Positions 26,854-38,817 of a stretch of DNA of 64,000 nucleotides are shown in pieces; the first letter of the stretch is position 1, and every line of letters begins with the position of its first letter. Below the pieces are notes generated by a model that made no database searches, had not been told where the DNA came from, and was given only the letters and a program-made list of their open reading frames with translations. The stretch is from Comamonas sp. GTDB lineage: Bacteria > Pseudomonadota > Gammaproteobacteria > Burkholderiales > Burkholderiaceae_C. Where the stretch lies: positions 266,710 to 330,709 of the forward strand of contig JAQVCA010000003.1 of the NCBI GenBank assembly GCA_028690035.1, in the 5' to 3' direction. The position numbers and the translations under genes were made by a program.

Positions 26854-27917
26854 CACAGAAAAAAACCGCTCTGGTGATGGCCGGAGGCACTGGCGGGCAT
26901 ATCTTCCCCGGCCTGGCCGTGGCGCAGGCACTGCGCGATCAGGGCTGGCAGGTGCATTGGCTGGGCGCGCCCGCCAGCATGGAGGCACGCTTGGTGCCCG
27001 AGCACGGCTTTGCCCTGCACACCATCGATTTTGGCGGCGTGCGCGGCAAAGGCGCCCTGACGCTGGCGCTGCTGCCGCTGCGCCTCTTGAAGGCCTTTGC
27101 GCAGGCCTGGGGCGTGGTGCGCCGCGTGCAGCCGCAGGTGGTGATCGGCCTGGGCGGCTACATCAGCTTTCCGGGGGGCACCATGGCGGTGCTGGCGGGC
27201 AAGCCGCTGGTGCTGCACGAGCAAAACTCGGTCGCTGGCATGGCCAACAAGCTGCTGGCCCACATTGCCGACCGCGTGTTCACCGCCTTCCCTAATGTGT
27301 TGCCCCGCGCCCAGTGGGTGGGCAATCCGCTGCGTGCGGCGTTTTTGCAGCAGCCGCCCCCGCGCGAACGCTTTGCCGGGCGCAGTGGCCCGCTGCAGGT
27401 GCTGGTGGTGGGCGGCAGTCTGGGCGCGCAGGCGCTCAACGAGGTGGTGCCCCAGGCGCTGGCCTTGTTGGCGCCCGAGCAGCGCCCCCAGGTGCTGCAC
27501 CAAAGCGGCGCCAAGCAGATCGATGCCCTGCGGGCCCATTACGCTGCCGCCGGTGTGCAGGCCGAGTTAACCCCATTTATCGATGACACCGCGCAGGCCT
27601 TTGCCCAGGCCGATCTGGTCATTTGCCGCGCCGGGGCCAGCACCGTCACCGAGATTGCCGCCATTGGCGCTGCGGCCATCTATGTGCCGTTTCCGCATGC
27701 GGTGGACGACCACCAGACCACCAACGCGCGCTTCATGGTCGATGCCGGGGCGGGCTGGCTGCTGCCCCAAAGCCAGCTGACAGCGCACAAGCTGGCGCAA
27801 ATGCTTCAAAATATGCAGCGCTCAACGCTGGTAGATATTGCCGAAAAGGCCAAAAACATGCAAAAAATCCAAGCCACCGCGCTGGTGGTTGCAGCCTGCC
27901 AGGAGCTGGCTGCATGA
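26850..27917 (+). CDS. murG: UDP-GlcNAc:lipid I N-acetylglucosaminyltransferase MurG
   Basis: A 355-residue GT-B glycosyltransferase that makes lipid II at the inner face of the membrane. Motifs: [16 protein letters not shown] (G-loop 1), [11 protein letters not shown] (G-loop 2), [13 protein letters not shown] (G-loop 3), and the UDP-GlcNAc pocket [17 protein letters not shown] start at 26850 with AAGGA about 8 bases upstream, overlapping the ftsW stop. The C-terminal ~25 residues are unusual and the DNA there weakly resembles the dispersed repeat. The stop overlaps the murC start (ATGA). Confidence 0.96.
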   Translation: MTQKKTALVMAGGTGGHIFPGLAVAQALRDQGWQVHWLGAPASMEARLVPEHGFALHTIDFGGVRGKGALTLALLPLRLLKAFAQAWGVVRRVQPQVVIGLGGYISFPGGTMAVLAGKPLVLHEQNSVAGMANKLLAHIADRVFTAFPNVLPRAQWVGNPLRAAFLQQPPPRERFAGRSGPLQVLVVGGSLGAQALNEVVPQALALLAPEQRPQVLHQSGAKQIDALRAHYAAAGVQAELTPFIDDTAQAFAQADLVICRAGASTVTEIAAIGAAAIYVPFPHAVDDHQTTNARFMVDAGAGWLLPQSQLTAHKLAQMLQNMQRSTLVDIAEKAKNMQKIQATALVVAACQELAA

Positions 27918-29317
27918 AACACGTCATCCAGAACATTCACTTTGTGGGCATTGGCGGCTCGGGCATGAGCGGCATCGCCGAGGTGCTGCACAACCTGGGC
28001 TACACCGTCTCGGGCTCTGACCTGGCCGACAGCGCCACGCTGCAACGCCTCAAAGGCTTGGGCATTGCCACCTATGTGGGCCATGCGGCGCAGCAGGTGC
28101 AGGGCGCGCAGGTGATCGTCACCTCCACCGCTGTGCGCGCCGACAACCCCGAGGTGCTGCAGGCACGCGCCAGCCACATCCCCGTGGTGCCGCGTGCGCT
28201 GATGCTCGCCGAGCTGATGCGCTTCAAAAACGGCATCGCCATTGCAGGGGCACATGGCAAAACCACCACCACCAGCCTGGTCACCAGCGTGCTGGCCGAG
28301 GCCGGGCTGGACCCCACCTTTGTCATTGGCGGCAAGCTCAACAGCGCCGGCGCCAATGCCCAGTTGGGCCAGGGCGACTACATCGTGGTCGAGGCCGACG
28401 AGTCCGACGCATCGTTCCTCAACCTGCTGCCCATGATGGCGGTGGTGACCAACATCGACGCCGACCACATGGAAACCTACGGCCACGACTTTGGCCGTTT
28501 GCAGCAGGCGTTCATCGACTTTCTGCACCGCATGCCCTTCTATGGCCGCGCCATTGTGTGTGCCGACGACCCGGCGGTGCGCGCCATCCTGCCCGCGCTG
28601 GCGCGCCCGGTGACCACCTACGGCATGAATGAGGGCGTGCAGGTGCGCGCCGTGGACGTGCGTGCCCAGCAGGGCCAGATGTGCTTTACCGTGCTGCGCC
28701 AGAACGGGCGCAGCTACCCGCCCCTGCCGGTGAGGCTGAGCCTGCCCGGCGAGCACAACGTGCTCAACGCCCTGGCCGCCGTGGCCGTGGCCATGGAGCT
28801 GGAGCTGGACGACGCCGCCTTGCTGCGCGCGCTGGAAGGCTTCAAGGGCGTGGGGCGGCGCTTTCAGCGCTACGGGGATCTGCCCTGCCGCACGCAAGCG
28901 GGGCAGTTCACGCTGATCGACGACTACGGCCACCACCCCGTGGAAATGCGTGCCACGCTGGCGGCGGCCCGTGGCGCCTTCCCGGGGCAACGCCTGGTGC
29001 TGGCCTTTCAGCCGCACCGCTTCACGCGCACGCGCGATTGCTTTGAGGATTTTGTCCAGGTGCTGGGCCAGGCCGATGCCGTGCTGCTCACCGAGGTCTA
29101 TGCCGCCGGCGAAGACCCGATCCAGGCCGCCGATGGCCGCGCCCTGACGCGTGCGCTGCGCGTGGCCGGCAAGGTCGAACCCGTGTTTGTCGCGCAGGTG
29201 GCCGATCTGGCCCAGACCATCGTGGACAATGCGCGTCCCGGCGATGTGGTGCTGTGCATGGGAGCGGGCTCGATCGGCAATGTGCCTGCACAGGTGCTGC
29301 AGTTGCTCTCTAAATAA
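27914..29317 (+). CDS. murC: UDP-N-acetylmuramate:L-alanine ligase MurC
   Basis: A 467-residue Mur ligase that adds the first amino acid to UDP-MurNAc. Motifs: [20 protein letters not shown] at the N-terminus, ATP loop [21 protein letters not shown] and the C-terminal DDYGHHPVE and FQPHRFTRT stretches. Length is normal. It starts in the murG stop (ATGA overlap) and is followed 29 bases later by ddlB, the gap being a degraded repeat copy. Confidence 0.97.
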   Translation: MKHVIQNIHFVGIGGSGMSGIAEVLHNLGYTVSGSDLADSATLQRLKGLGIATYVGHAAQQVQGAQVIVTSTAVRADNPEVLQARASHIPVVPRALMLAELMRFKNGIAIAGAHGKTTTTSLVTSVLAEAGLDPTFVIGGKLNSAGANAQLGQGDYIVVEADESDASFLNLLPMMAVVTNIDADHMETYGHDFGRLQQAFIDFLHRMPFYGRAIVCADDPAVRAILPALARPVTTYGMNEGVQVRAVDVRAQQGQMCFTVLRQNGRSYPPLPVRLSLPGEHNVLNALAAVAVAMELELDDAALLRALEGFKGVGRRFQRYGDLPCRTQAGQFTLIDDYGHHPVEMRATLAAARGAFPGQRLVLAFQPHRFTRTRDCFEDFVQVLGQADAVLLTEVYAAGEDPIQAADGRALTRALRVAGKVEPVFVAQVADLAQTIVDNARPGDVVLCMGAGSIGNVPAQVLQLLSK

Positions 29318-29346
29318 TAGCTTTTACCGCACGCTGGTAGTAATTT
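29312..29346 (+). repeat. Degenerate dispersed-repeat remnant between murC and ddlB
   Basis: AATAATAGCTTTTACCGCAC then GCTGGTAGTAATTT keeps only the outline of the consensus (AATAGCT, CCGC, CTGG). Low-confidence copy. Confidence 0.35.
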
Positions 29347-30336
29347 ATGAGTACAGAACCTTCTAAAAATGATATGAGTATGGCGGCTTCAGCTATTGGA
29401 AAAGTAGCAGTGCTGCTGGGCGGGCGCTCCTCGGAGCGCGAGGTGTCGCTGATGTCCGGCCAGGGCGTGCTGCAGGCGCTGCGCGCCCAGGGCGTGGATG
29501 CGCACCCCTTCGATCCGGCCGAGCAACCGCTGTGCGCGCTCAAGGAACAAGGCTTTGCGCGCTGCTTCATCGCCCTGCATGGTCGCCATGGCGAGGACGG
29601 CACGGTGCAAGGCGCGCTGGAGCTGCTGGGCATCCCCTACACCGGCTCGGGCGTGATGGCATCGAGCATCGCCATGGACAAGGTGATGACCAAGCGCATC
29701 TGGCGCTTTGAAGGTTTGCCCACGCCCGACTGGCGCCTGGTGGCCAGCGTGCCAGACACCGAGGCGGCCTTTGCCGCCCTGGGCAGCCCGATGATCGTCA
29801 AACCCGCGCGCGAAGGCTCCACCATTGGCCTGACCAAGGTGACCGACGCCGCGCAGTGCGCCCAGGCCTATGCCCTGGCCGCGCGCTACGACCCCGAGGT
29901 GCTGTGCGAGCAGTTCATTGATGGCGACGAAACCACCTGCCCCGTGCTGGGCGAGGGCGCCAGCGCGCAGGCGCTGCCCGTGATCCGCATCGTGGCCCCT
30001 GGTGGTAATTACGATTACCAGAACAAATACTTCACCGACGACACGCAGTACCACTGCCCCAGTGGCCTGCCCGCCAACGAAGAGCAGGCCATTCAGGACT
30101 TGGTGGTGCGTGCGTACCGCACCCTGGGTTGTCGCGGCTGGGCGCGCGCCGATGTGATGATCCGTCGCAGCGACCGCCAGCCGTTCCTGCTGGAGATCAA
30201 CACTTCGCCGGGCATGACTGGCCACTCCTTGGTGCCCATGGCTGCGCGTGCGCAGGGCATCAGTTACGAACAGCTGTGCCTGCAGCTGCTGGCCAGCGCC
30301 ACCCTAGACGGCGGCCCGGCCACGACCCAGGGCTAG
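29347..30336 (+). CDS. ddlB: D-alanine:D-alanine ligase
   Basis: A 329-residue ATP-grasp ligase making the D-Ala-D-Ala used by MurF. Signatures: [49 protein letters not shown], and the metal-binding C-terminus [16 protein letters not shown]. The start at 29347 gives a short extra N-terminus ([18 protein letters not shown]); a start at a later ATG (MSMAAS) is also possible. It is placed as in other dcw clusters, between murC and ftsQ. Confidence 0.95.
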   Translation: MSTEPSKNDMSMAASAIGKVAVLLGGRSSEREVSLMSGQGVLQALRAQGVDAHPFDPAEQPLCALKEQGFARCFIALHGRHGEDGTVQGALELLGIPYTGSGVMASSIAMDKVMTKRIWRFEGLPTPDWRLVASVPDTEAAFAALGSPMIVKPAREGSTIGLTKVTDAAQCAQAYALAARYDPEVLCEQFIDGDETTCPVLGEGASAQALPVIRIVAPGGNYDYQNKYFTDDTQYHCPSGLPANEEQAIQDLVVRAYRTLGCRGWARADVMIRRSDRQPFLLEINTSPGMTGHSLVPMAARAQGISYEQLCLQLLASATLDGGPATTQG

Positions 30337-30370
30337 GCACGCTGCCGTCCAAAAACTCCTGAAAGACTCC

Positions 30371-31222
30371 ATGCGCCCGCTGAGCCTGAACATCCCTTTG
30401 GATGTGCGCCTCATGAACGTGACGGCTTCGTTCATGTTCGGAGGCGTGTGCCTGCTGGTCATGGTGATGGTGGTGGGCTGGGTGCTGCGCCACCCGGTGT
30501 TTTCCATCTCGCGCATCGTGGTCGAAGGCGAGCTGGTACACAACAACGCCGTGACGCTGCGTGCCAACGTGGCGCCGCACCTGGCAGGCAACTTCTTCAC
30601 CATCGACCTGGCGCAGGCGCAGGACGTGTTCGAGCAGGTGCCCTGGGTACGCAAAGCGCAGGTGCGCCGTGCCTACCCCAACAGCCTGCGCGTGATTTTG
30701 TACGAGCATGTGGCCCAGGCCTATTGGGGCGAGGAGAGTGGCGCGGCCATGGTCAACACGCACGGCGAGGTGTTCGAGGCCAATCTGGGCGAACTGGAGC
30801 GCGAAGGCATGCCTCGCCTGATGGGGCCGTCGGGATCGGCCCCAGAGGTGCTGCGCATGCTTTACGCTCTGGAGCCGCTGCTGGGGGCGCTGGAGCGCAA
30901 GATTGATGCGCTCACGCTGCGCGACCGTGGCAGTTGGGAGCTGGTGCTGGACAATGGCGCGCGCATTGAGCTGGGTGCCGGTGGCGTCGAAGAGGTACTG
31001 CAGCGTGTGCAACGCCTAGCGCGCACCTTGCCGGGGGTGTTGCACGAATACCAGCGCAGCAGCGAAGCATTGGAATACGCCGATTTGCGCTACCCCGATG
31101 GTTATGCTCTGCGCTTGAGCGGGGTGGCCACGATTTCGCGTGAAGCGGCCAAGGCAATGGCGGCGCGAGCAGCTGCGGCCGCTCGGAAACAGGACAAGAA
31201 GAACCACTTGCGTACACAGTAG
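30371..31222 (+). CDS. ftsQ: Cell division protein FtsQ
   Basis: A 283-residue bitopic divisome protein. A cytoplasmic stub is followed by a membrane helix (~18-38, FMFGGVCLLVMVMVVGWVL), a POTRA domain (SISRIVVEGELVHNNAVTLR...) and a beta domain. It recruits FtsL/FtsB. The C-terminal tail is basic and Ala-rich. ATG 30371 lies 34 bases after ddlB; ftsA follows 11 bases downstream. Confidence 0.95.
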   Translation: MRPLSLNIPLDVRLMNVTASFMFGGVCLLVMVMVVGWVLRHPVFSISRIVVEGELVHNNAVTLRANVAPHLAGNFFTIDLAQAQDVFEQVPWVRKAQVRRAYPNSLRVILYEHVAQAYWGEESGAAMVNTHGEVFEANLGELEREGMPRLMGPSGSAPEVLRMLYALEPLLGALERKIDALTLRDRGSWELVLDNGARIELGAGGVEEVLQRVQRLARTLPGVLHEYQRSSEALEYADLRYPDGYALRLSGVATISREAAKAMAARAAAAARKQDKKNHLRTQ

Positions 31223-31233
31223 GCACGGGATAT

Positions 31234-32463
31234 ATGGCAAGAGAATACAAAGATGTGGTTGTGGGTCTGGATATCGGTACCTCCAAGGTCATGGCGGTGG
31301 TGGCCGAGGTGCTGCCCAGTGGCGAGCTCAAACTCGCCGGCTTGGGTGTGGCCTCCAGCAACGGGCTCAAGCGTGGCGTGGTGGTGAACATCGAGGCCAC
31401 GGTGCAAAGCATCCAGCAGGCGCTCAAAGAGGCCGAGCTCATGGCCGACTGCAAAATTCAGCGCGTCTATACCGGCATCACGGGCAACCATATCCGGGGG
31501 CTCAACCAAAGCGGGGTGGTGGCAATCAAGGACAAGGAAGTCTCGCCCACCGACGTGGCGCGCGTCATTGAAACGGCCAAGGCCGTGAGCATCTCTTCCG
31601 ACCAGCGCCTGCTGCTGGTCGAGCCGCAAGAGTTCGTCATCGATGGCCAAGATGTCAAAGAGCCGATCGGCATGAGCGGCATTCGCCTAGAAGCCAAGGT
31701 ACACATCGTCACCGGTGCGCAAAGTGCGGCAGAAAACATTATCAAATGCGTGCGCCGCTGCGGTCTGGAGGTGGAGCAGCTACTGCTCAACCCGCTGGCG
31801 GCCAGCCAGGCCGTGCTCACCGACGATGAGCGCGAGCTGGGCGTGGTGCTGGTTGATATTGGTGCTGGCACCACCGATGTGGCGATTTTTACGGGCGGAG
31901 CGATTCGTCACACCGCCGTGATTCCGATTGCCGGCGACTTGATCACCAGCGACATCGCCATGGCACTGCGCACCCCCACCAAAGACGCCGAAGACATCAA
32001 GGTGGAAAGTGGCTATGCCAAGCAGCTGCTGGCCGACCCCGATGCCCAGGTAGAAGTGCCGGGCCTGGGCGATCGCGGCCCGCGCATGATCAGCAAGCAG
32101 GCGCTGGCCGGGGTCATCGAGCCGCGCGTGGAAGAAATTTTTGCTCTGGTGCACCAGGTGGTGCGCGAATCGGGCTACGAAGAGGTGCTCTCGTCGGGCA
32201 TCGTGCTGACGGGCGGCAGCTCGGTCATGCCGGGCATGGTGGAGCTGGGCGAGGACATTTTCCTCAAGCCTGTGCGCCGGGGCGTGCCCAAGTATTCCAG
32301 CGCCCTGGCCGACATGGTGGCCCAGCCGCGTTCGGCCACCGTGATGGGTTTGCTGGAGGAAGCGCGTCTGGCACGCCTGCGCGGCTTCAAAGTGGCGCAA
32401 AAAAGTAGCTCCATGAAAACCGCTTTAGGCCGATTCAGGGACTTTATTGTGGGAAACTTCTAG
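31234..32463 (+). CDS. ftsA: Cell division protein FtsA (actin-like membrane tether of FtsZ)
   Basis: A 409-residue actin-fold ATPase. Phosphate-binding stretches are VVGLDIGTSKVMAVV and VLVDIGAGTTDVAIFTGG; the 1C domain follows the first. The C-terminal amphipathic helix (LGRFRDFIVGNF) anchors it to the membrane. It tethers FtsZ and recruits later divisome proteins. It is the second to last gene of the cluster; a 131-base gap separates it from ftsZ. Confidence 0.97.
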   Translation: MAREYKDVVVGLDIGTSKVMAVVAEVLPSGELKLAGLGVASSNGLKRGVVVNIEATVQSIQQALKEAELMADCKIQRVYTGITGNHIRGLNQSGVVAIKDKEVSPTDVARVIETAKAVSISSDQRLLLVEPQEFVIDGQDVKEPIGMSGIRLEAKVHIVTGAQSAAENIIKCVRRCGLEVEQLLLNPLAASQAVLTDDERELGVVLVDIGAGTTDVAIFTGGAIRHTAVIPIAGDLITSDIAMALRTPTKDAEDIKVESGYAKQLLADPDAQVEVPGLGDRGPRMISKQALAGVIEPRVEEIFALVHQVVRESGYEEVLSSGIVLTGGSSVMPGMVELGEDIFLKPVRRGVPKYSSALADMVAQPRSATVMGLLEEARLARLRGFKVAQKSSSMKTALGRFRDFIVGNF

Positions 32464-32594
32464 CTACGTGAGTCCATCGCCAGCAGCGTACGTTTTGATT
32501 GCGATCGTTTGTGCTTAATCCAGTTGCAGACAGCGACCGTCTTCCTAAAAAATACTAGCTTTGAATGTTTGAAAAGGTTTCCAGGAGTTCCAGC

Positions 32595-33851
32595 ATGCCC
32601 ACCATCGAAATGATAGACGCCGAAAAATTTAACCAAGGAACCCAGATCAAAGTGATCGGAGTGGGCGGCGGCGGTGGTAACGCGGTGGAGCACATGATTG
32701 CCCATGCCGTACAGGGCGTAGAGTTTGTCTGCGCCAACACCGATGCACAGGCACTGATCCGCAGCAATGCCAACCGCACCATTCAGTTGGGACAAAGCGG
32801 TTTGGGGGCTGGCAGCAAGCCAGAAAAGGGTCGTGAAGCTGCAGAAGCCGCTGAGGACGACATTCGTGCTGCCATCGACGGCGCACACATGCTGTTCATC
32901 ACGGCAGGTATGGGTGGCGGCACAGGCACGGGCGCAGCACCTGTCATTGCCCGGGTTGCCAAGGAGATGGGCATTCTGACCGTGGGCGTGGTCACCAAGC
33001 CCTTCGACTGGGAAGGGGGCCGACGCATGAAGAATGCAGACGAGGGCCTGACCGAGTTGGAGGCCAATGTCGATTCGCTCATCGTGGTGCTCAACGAAAA
33101 GCTGCTGGAAGTGCTGGGCGACGATGTCTCCCAAGAAGAAGCCTTTGCCCAGGCCAACGACGTGCTGCGCAACGCCGTGGGCGGCATTGCCGAGGTGATC
33201 AACGAATACGGCCATGTGAACGTGGACTTTGAAGACGTGCGCACCGTGATGGGCGAGCCCGGCAAGGCGATGATGGGCACCGCCCGCGCCAGTGGCCCCG
33301 ATCGCGCACGCATTGCGGCCGAACAGGCGGTGGCTTGCCCACTGCTAGAGGGCATCGACCTGTCTGGCGCCAAGGGCGTGCTGGTGTTGGTCACCGCCGC
33401 GCGCGGCAGCCTGAAACTGGCCGAGTCGCGCCAAGCCATGAACACCATCAAGGCCTACGCCTCGGACGATGCCCATGTGATCTACGGCGCCGCCTACGAT
33501 GATGGCCTGGGTGACGACATCCGCGTGACCGTGGTGGCTACGGGTCTGTCGCGCCCTGGCGCGCGGCGCCAGGCCATGTCCGTGGTGCAAGGCGGTCTGC
33601 GCACAGGCACCGACAACCTGAGCATCGCGCCCCAGCCAGTGACAGCACTGGGTGGCGCTGGCTTGGCCGGTGGCATGGCAGCGCCTGCCTCCATGGGCAA
33701 TGCAACGCCCGGCGCCTACAGTGGCGATACCTCGGTGCCCAGCGTCTGGCGCACCAACCGCACCCATGCCGGCGCGCGTGTGGATGCGCTGGCCTCGGGC
33801 GGCATGGATGAGCTGGAAATCCCCGCCTTCTTGCGCAAACAAGCCGATTAA
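32595..33851 (+). CDS. ftsZ: Cell division GTPase FtsZ
   Basis: A 418-residue tubulin-like GTPase that forms the Z ring. The G-loop is GMGGGTGTGAAP, the T7 loop NVDFEDVRTVM, and the conserved C-terminal peptide DELEIPAFLRKQAD binds FtsA. The linker is rich in Gly, Ala, Met and Pro. The start is ATG 32595 (MPTIEMID), preceded by CAGGAG; a longer frame from 32565 lacks support. The 131-base gap before it probably holds ftsZ promoters (for example TTGCAG with an AT-rich region ~16 bases on near 32523-32550), but I cannot fix one. Confidence 0.98.
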   Translation: MPTIEMIDAEKFNQGTQIKVIGVGGGGGNAVEHMIAHAVQGVEFVCANTDAQALIRSNANRTIQLGQSGLGAGSKPEKGREAAEAAEDDIRAAIDGAHMLFITAGMGGGTGTGAAPVIARVAKEMGILTVGVVTKPFDWEGGRRMKNADEGLTELEANVDSLIVVLNEKLLEVLGDDVSQEEAFAQANDVLRNAVGGIAEVINEYGHVNVDFEDVRTVMGEPGKAMMGTARASGPDRARIAAEQAVACPLLEGIDLSGAKGVLVLVTAARGSLKLAESRQAMNTIKAYASDDAHVIYGAAYDDGLGDDIRVTVVATGLSRPGARRQAMSVVQGGLRTGTDNLSIAPQPVTALGGAGLAGGMAAPASMGNATPGAYSGDTSVPSVWRTNRTHAGARVDALASGGMDELEIPAFLRKQAD

Positions 33852-33869
33852 ATTTTTTCTGCTTACCCT

Positions 33870-33899
33870 CCGTGCAATCGCTGATTGCGTATTGCACGG
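33870..33899. other. Perfect 9-base-pair inverted repeat between ftsZ and lpxC
   Basis: CCGTGCAAT (33870-33878) and ATTGCACGG (33891-33899) flank a 12-base loop. No T-run follows, so it is not a standard terminator. It may be a processing or stability hairpin in the ftsZ mRNA or a protein-binding site for lpxC. The 131-base gap shows no gene. Confidence 0.55.
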
Positions 33900-33983
33900 C
33901 AATAGATACCACCCATGGTCGCGATGGCAATTTCTATCGTCAGGCTTTGGGTGGTTTTTCATATCTATCTTTAGAATTTCCCC

Positions 33984-34907
33984 ATGCTAGAGCAACGAAC
34001 CATTAAAACTTTGACCCGTGCCGTAGGCATGGGGTTGCACAGTGGCCGGCGGGTGGAAATGACGCTGCGCCCCGCACCGCCTGATACGGGTATCGTTTTT
34101 CGCCGTGTTGATTTGCCTGAGCCGGTGGATATTGCCATTTCGGCCCAATCGGTGGTGGATACGCGCATGGCATCGACCATCGGTGCGCAGGGCGCCAAAG
34201 TGCATACCGTCGAGCATTTGATGTCGGCGCTGTGTGGCCTGGGCATCGACAACATCGTGATCGATATCACAGCCGAGGAAGTGCCGATTCTGGACGGCTC
34301 GTCATCGTCGTTTGTCTTTCTGTTGCAAAGCGCAGGTGTGCAGCGGCAAAAAGCCCCCAAAAAATTCATCCGAGTACTACAACCCGTCGAGGTGCGCGAA
34401 GGCGAGGGCAACCAGCTCAAATGGGCGCGCTTTGTGCCTTACCACGGTTTCAAATTGCGCTTTGAAATCGACTTTGCCCACCCGGCAGTGGACTCTACGG
34501 GCCAGAGTTTCGAGTTCGATTGGGGCCAAGGCGATTACGTGCGCGACATCGCGCGCGCGCGCACTTTCGGCTTTACGCGCGATGTGGAAATGCTGCGCAC
34601 CCACGGCCTGGCTTTGGGTGGGGGGCTGGACAATGCCATCGTGATGGACGATTACAAAGTGCTCAATAGCGATGGCCTGCGCTATGGCGATGAGTTCGTG
34701 AAGCACAAAATCCTGGACGCGATTGGCGACCTGTACCTGATTGGCCATCCCATCCTGGGGGCATACAGCGCATTTCGCTCGGGCCATGCCATGAACAACC
34801 AATTGCTGCGCGCACTTCTGGCCCAAGAAGGCGCCTGGGAACTGGTGACCTTTGACAACGTGCGCAAGGCACCTGCCGGCTTCGATCAGATGGCTGCAGC
34901 CTGGTAG
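33984..34907 (+). CDS. lpxC: UDP-3-O-acyl-N-acetylglucosamine deacetylase LpxC
   Basis: A 307-residue zinc enzyme for the committed step of lipid A synthesis. Zinc and catalytic motifs: [17 protein letters not shown] (first zinc His), [26 protein letters not shown] (second zinc His and Asp), and the general acid-base His in [13 protein letters not shown]. The position directly after ftsZ is conserved in many proteobacteria. It is probably driven by its own promoter near 33940-33975 (AT-rich). Confidence 0.97.
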   Translation: MLEQRTIKTLTRAVGMGLHSGRRVEMTLRPAPPDTGIVFRRVDLPEPVDIAISAQSVVDTRMASTIGAQGAKVHTVEHLMSALCGLGIDNIVIDITAEEVPILDGSSSSFVFLLQSAGVQRQKAPKKFIRVLQPVEVREGEGNQLKWARFVPYHGFKLRFEIDFAHPAVDSTGQSFEFDWGQGDYVRDIARARTFGFTRDVEMLRTHGLALGGGLDNAIVMDDYKVLNSDGLRYGDEFVKHKILDAIGDLYLIGHPILGAYSAFRSGHAMNNQLLRALLAQEGAWELVTFDNVRKAPAGFDQMAAAW

Positions 34908-34968
34908 CGCTGGGCCGAACGGCAAAGAGCAAAGTACAGACGGCAGAACATAGGACGGGTCTGACGTG

Positions 34969-35526
34969 TCAGTACACCCGGCCTGCCTTGAGCATGGCAT
35001 GCTGGCGCCGCTGCAAGGGACTGGCGCTGTGCAGGCGTTGCAGCATCGGGGCGGCGTGGGCGTGGGTGATGGCCAGACCCAGTGCATCGGCTGCATCGGG
35101 GCCCGGCAATCCGGGTAACTGCAGCATGTGCTGCACCATGGCCTGCACCTGCGCCTTGGCAGCGCGGCCATTGCCGGTCATGGCTTTTTTCATTTGCAGT
35201 GCGGTGTACTCAGCCACCGCCAGGTCGTGCGTGACCAAGGCTGTCAGTGCTGCCCCGCGCGCCTGCCCCAGCAACAGGGTCGATTGCGGGTTGACGTTGA
35301 CGAACACGATCTCCACCACCGCCTGCGTGGGTTGGTAGTGCTGCACCACCTCGGTGATGCCCTGAAACAAAATTTTCAGCCGGGCCGGTAAATCGCCCAG
35401 CTCCACACCAGGTGTGCGTGTGGTACGGATGGTGCCACTGGCCACATAGCGCAGCTGCGCGCCTTGACAGTCGATCACGCCAAAACCGGTGGTTTGCAGA
35501 CCAGGGTCAATCCCAAGAATACGCAT
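34969..35526 (-). CDS. ruvC: Holliday junction resolvase RuvC
   Basis: A 185-residue RNase H-fold endonuclease that cuts Holliday junctions. Acidic active-site residues lie in [15 protein letters not shown] (D7), [20 protein letters not shown] (E) and [16 protein letters not shown] (two D). The ATG at 35526 has no Shine-Dalgarno; its upstream bases are TTATTTTTTT from the adjoining repeat copy. RuvA and RuvB are not in the window. It converges on lpxC. Confidence 0.95.
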   Translation of the reverse strand: MRILGIDPGLQTTGFGVIDCQGAQLRYVASGTIRTTRTPGVELGDLPARLKILFQGITEVVQHYQPTQAVVEIVFVNVNPQSTLLLGQARGAALTALVTHDLAVAEYTALQMKKAMTGNGRAAKAQVQAMVQHMLQLPGLPGPDAADALGLAITHAHAAPMLQRLHSASPLQRRQHAMLKAGRVY

Positions 35527-35532
35527 AAAAAA

Positions 35533-37966
<2,434 letters not shown>

Positions 37967-38091
37967 CGCTGTTGGCCGCGTAACCACAGCGGGCCCCTAG
38001 TTGCGAGACCCAACCCCCATGGTGTGGCGCAAGATGCGACCGCTTGGAAAGCACGGTGTGGGCATAGGGCGGTCATAACCCTGGGCAGGCT

Positions 38092-38817
38092 TTACGGAAT
38101 CGCCGTGCCTGCCATGCGCGCAGCGATGGTGCGTGCCCGAGCCTGCAGGTAGGGCGATGCCGGGCGGCTTTCGTAATAGCGCGGGTTGGGCAGCATCACT
38201 GCCAGGCGTGCCGCTTCGCTGCGCGTGAGCTGGTGGGCAGATTTGCCAAAGTAGTGCTGCGCAGCGGCCTGTACGCCAAAAATGCCTCGACCCCATTCAG
38301 CATGGTTCAGGTACAGCTCCAAGATGCGGCATTTGTCCAGCAGCAGCTCCAGCGCGTGGGTCAAGGCCAGCTCCTGACCCTTGCGCAGCAGGCTGCGTTC
38401 CCCCGACAGCAGCAAATTCTTGGCCAGCTGCTGGGTGATGGTGGAGCCGCCATAGACCCGAGGCGTGCGCTGGCTATTGGCCGCCTGGGCCTGCGCTTTT
38501 TGGTTGCGCTGCCAGGCTTTTTCGATGGCCTGCCACTGCACACCGCTGTGTTCGGTGAAGGTGTCGTCCTCGGCGGTGAGCACCGCCTGTTTGACGGCGG
38601 GGGCGATCTGGTCGTAGTCCACCCACTGCTGGCGCCAGGCGAGGGTGTTGGCTGTGGGCTGCCAGTGTTGCCACAACTGGCTGCGCTCAAAGCTGGTGGA
38701 CGCCGGGTTCCACCACGCCATCAGCGCAATGCGCAGCACAAAAAACAGCTGCAAGACCACAGCGGCTGCCACCACCCACGCCAGCCACTGGGCGGCAGCG
38801 CGCCGCCATGTGCTCAT
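38092..38817 (-). CDS. mtgA: Monofunctional biosynthetic peptidoglycan transglycosylase MtgA
   Basis: A 241-residue GT51 glycosyltransferase with one N-terminal membrane helix (WLAWVVAAAVVLQLFFVLRI). It polymerises lipid II into glycan chains. Catalytic motifs: TAEDDTFTEHSGV (E of EDxxFxxH), GGSTITQQLAKNLLLS, and RKGQELALTHALELLLDK, ILELYLNHAEWGRGIFG. The start overlaps the aroE stop (ATGA) on the minus strand, so it is likely translated from the aroE message. Confidence 0.95.
   Translation of the reverse strand: MSTWRRAAAQWLAWVVAAAVVLQLFFVLRIALMAWWNPASTSFERSQLWQHWQPTANTLAWRQQWVDYDQIAPAVKQAVLTAEDDTFTEHSGVQWQAIEKAWQRNQKAQAQAANSQRTPRVYGGSTITQQLAKNLLLSGERSLLRKGQELALTHALELLLDKCRILELYLNHAEWGRGIFGVQAAAQHYFGKSAHQLTRSEAARLAVMLPNPRYYESRPASPYLQARARTIAARMAGTAIP

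Noticed and set aside
27800..27860. AGCGCTCAACGCTGGTAGATA near the murG 3' end as a repeat copy
   Set aside because: The resemblance is weak and lacks the AGCTGCT core, so I did not count it.
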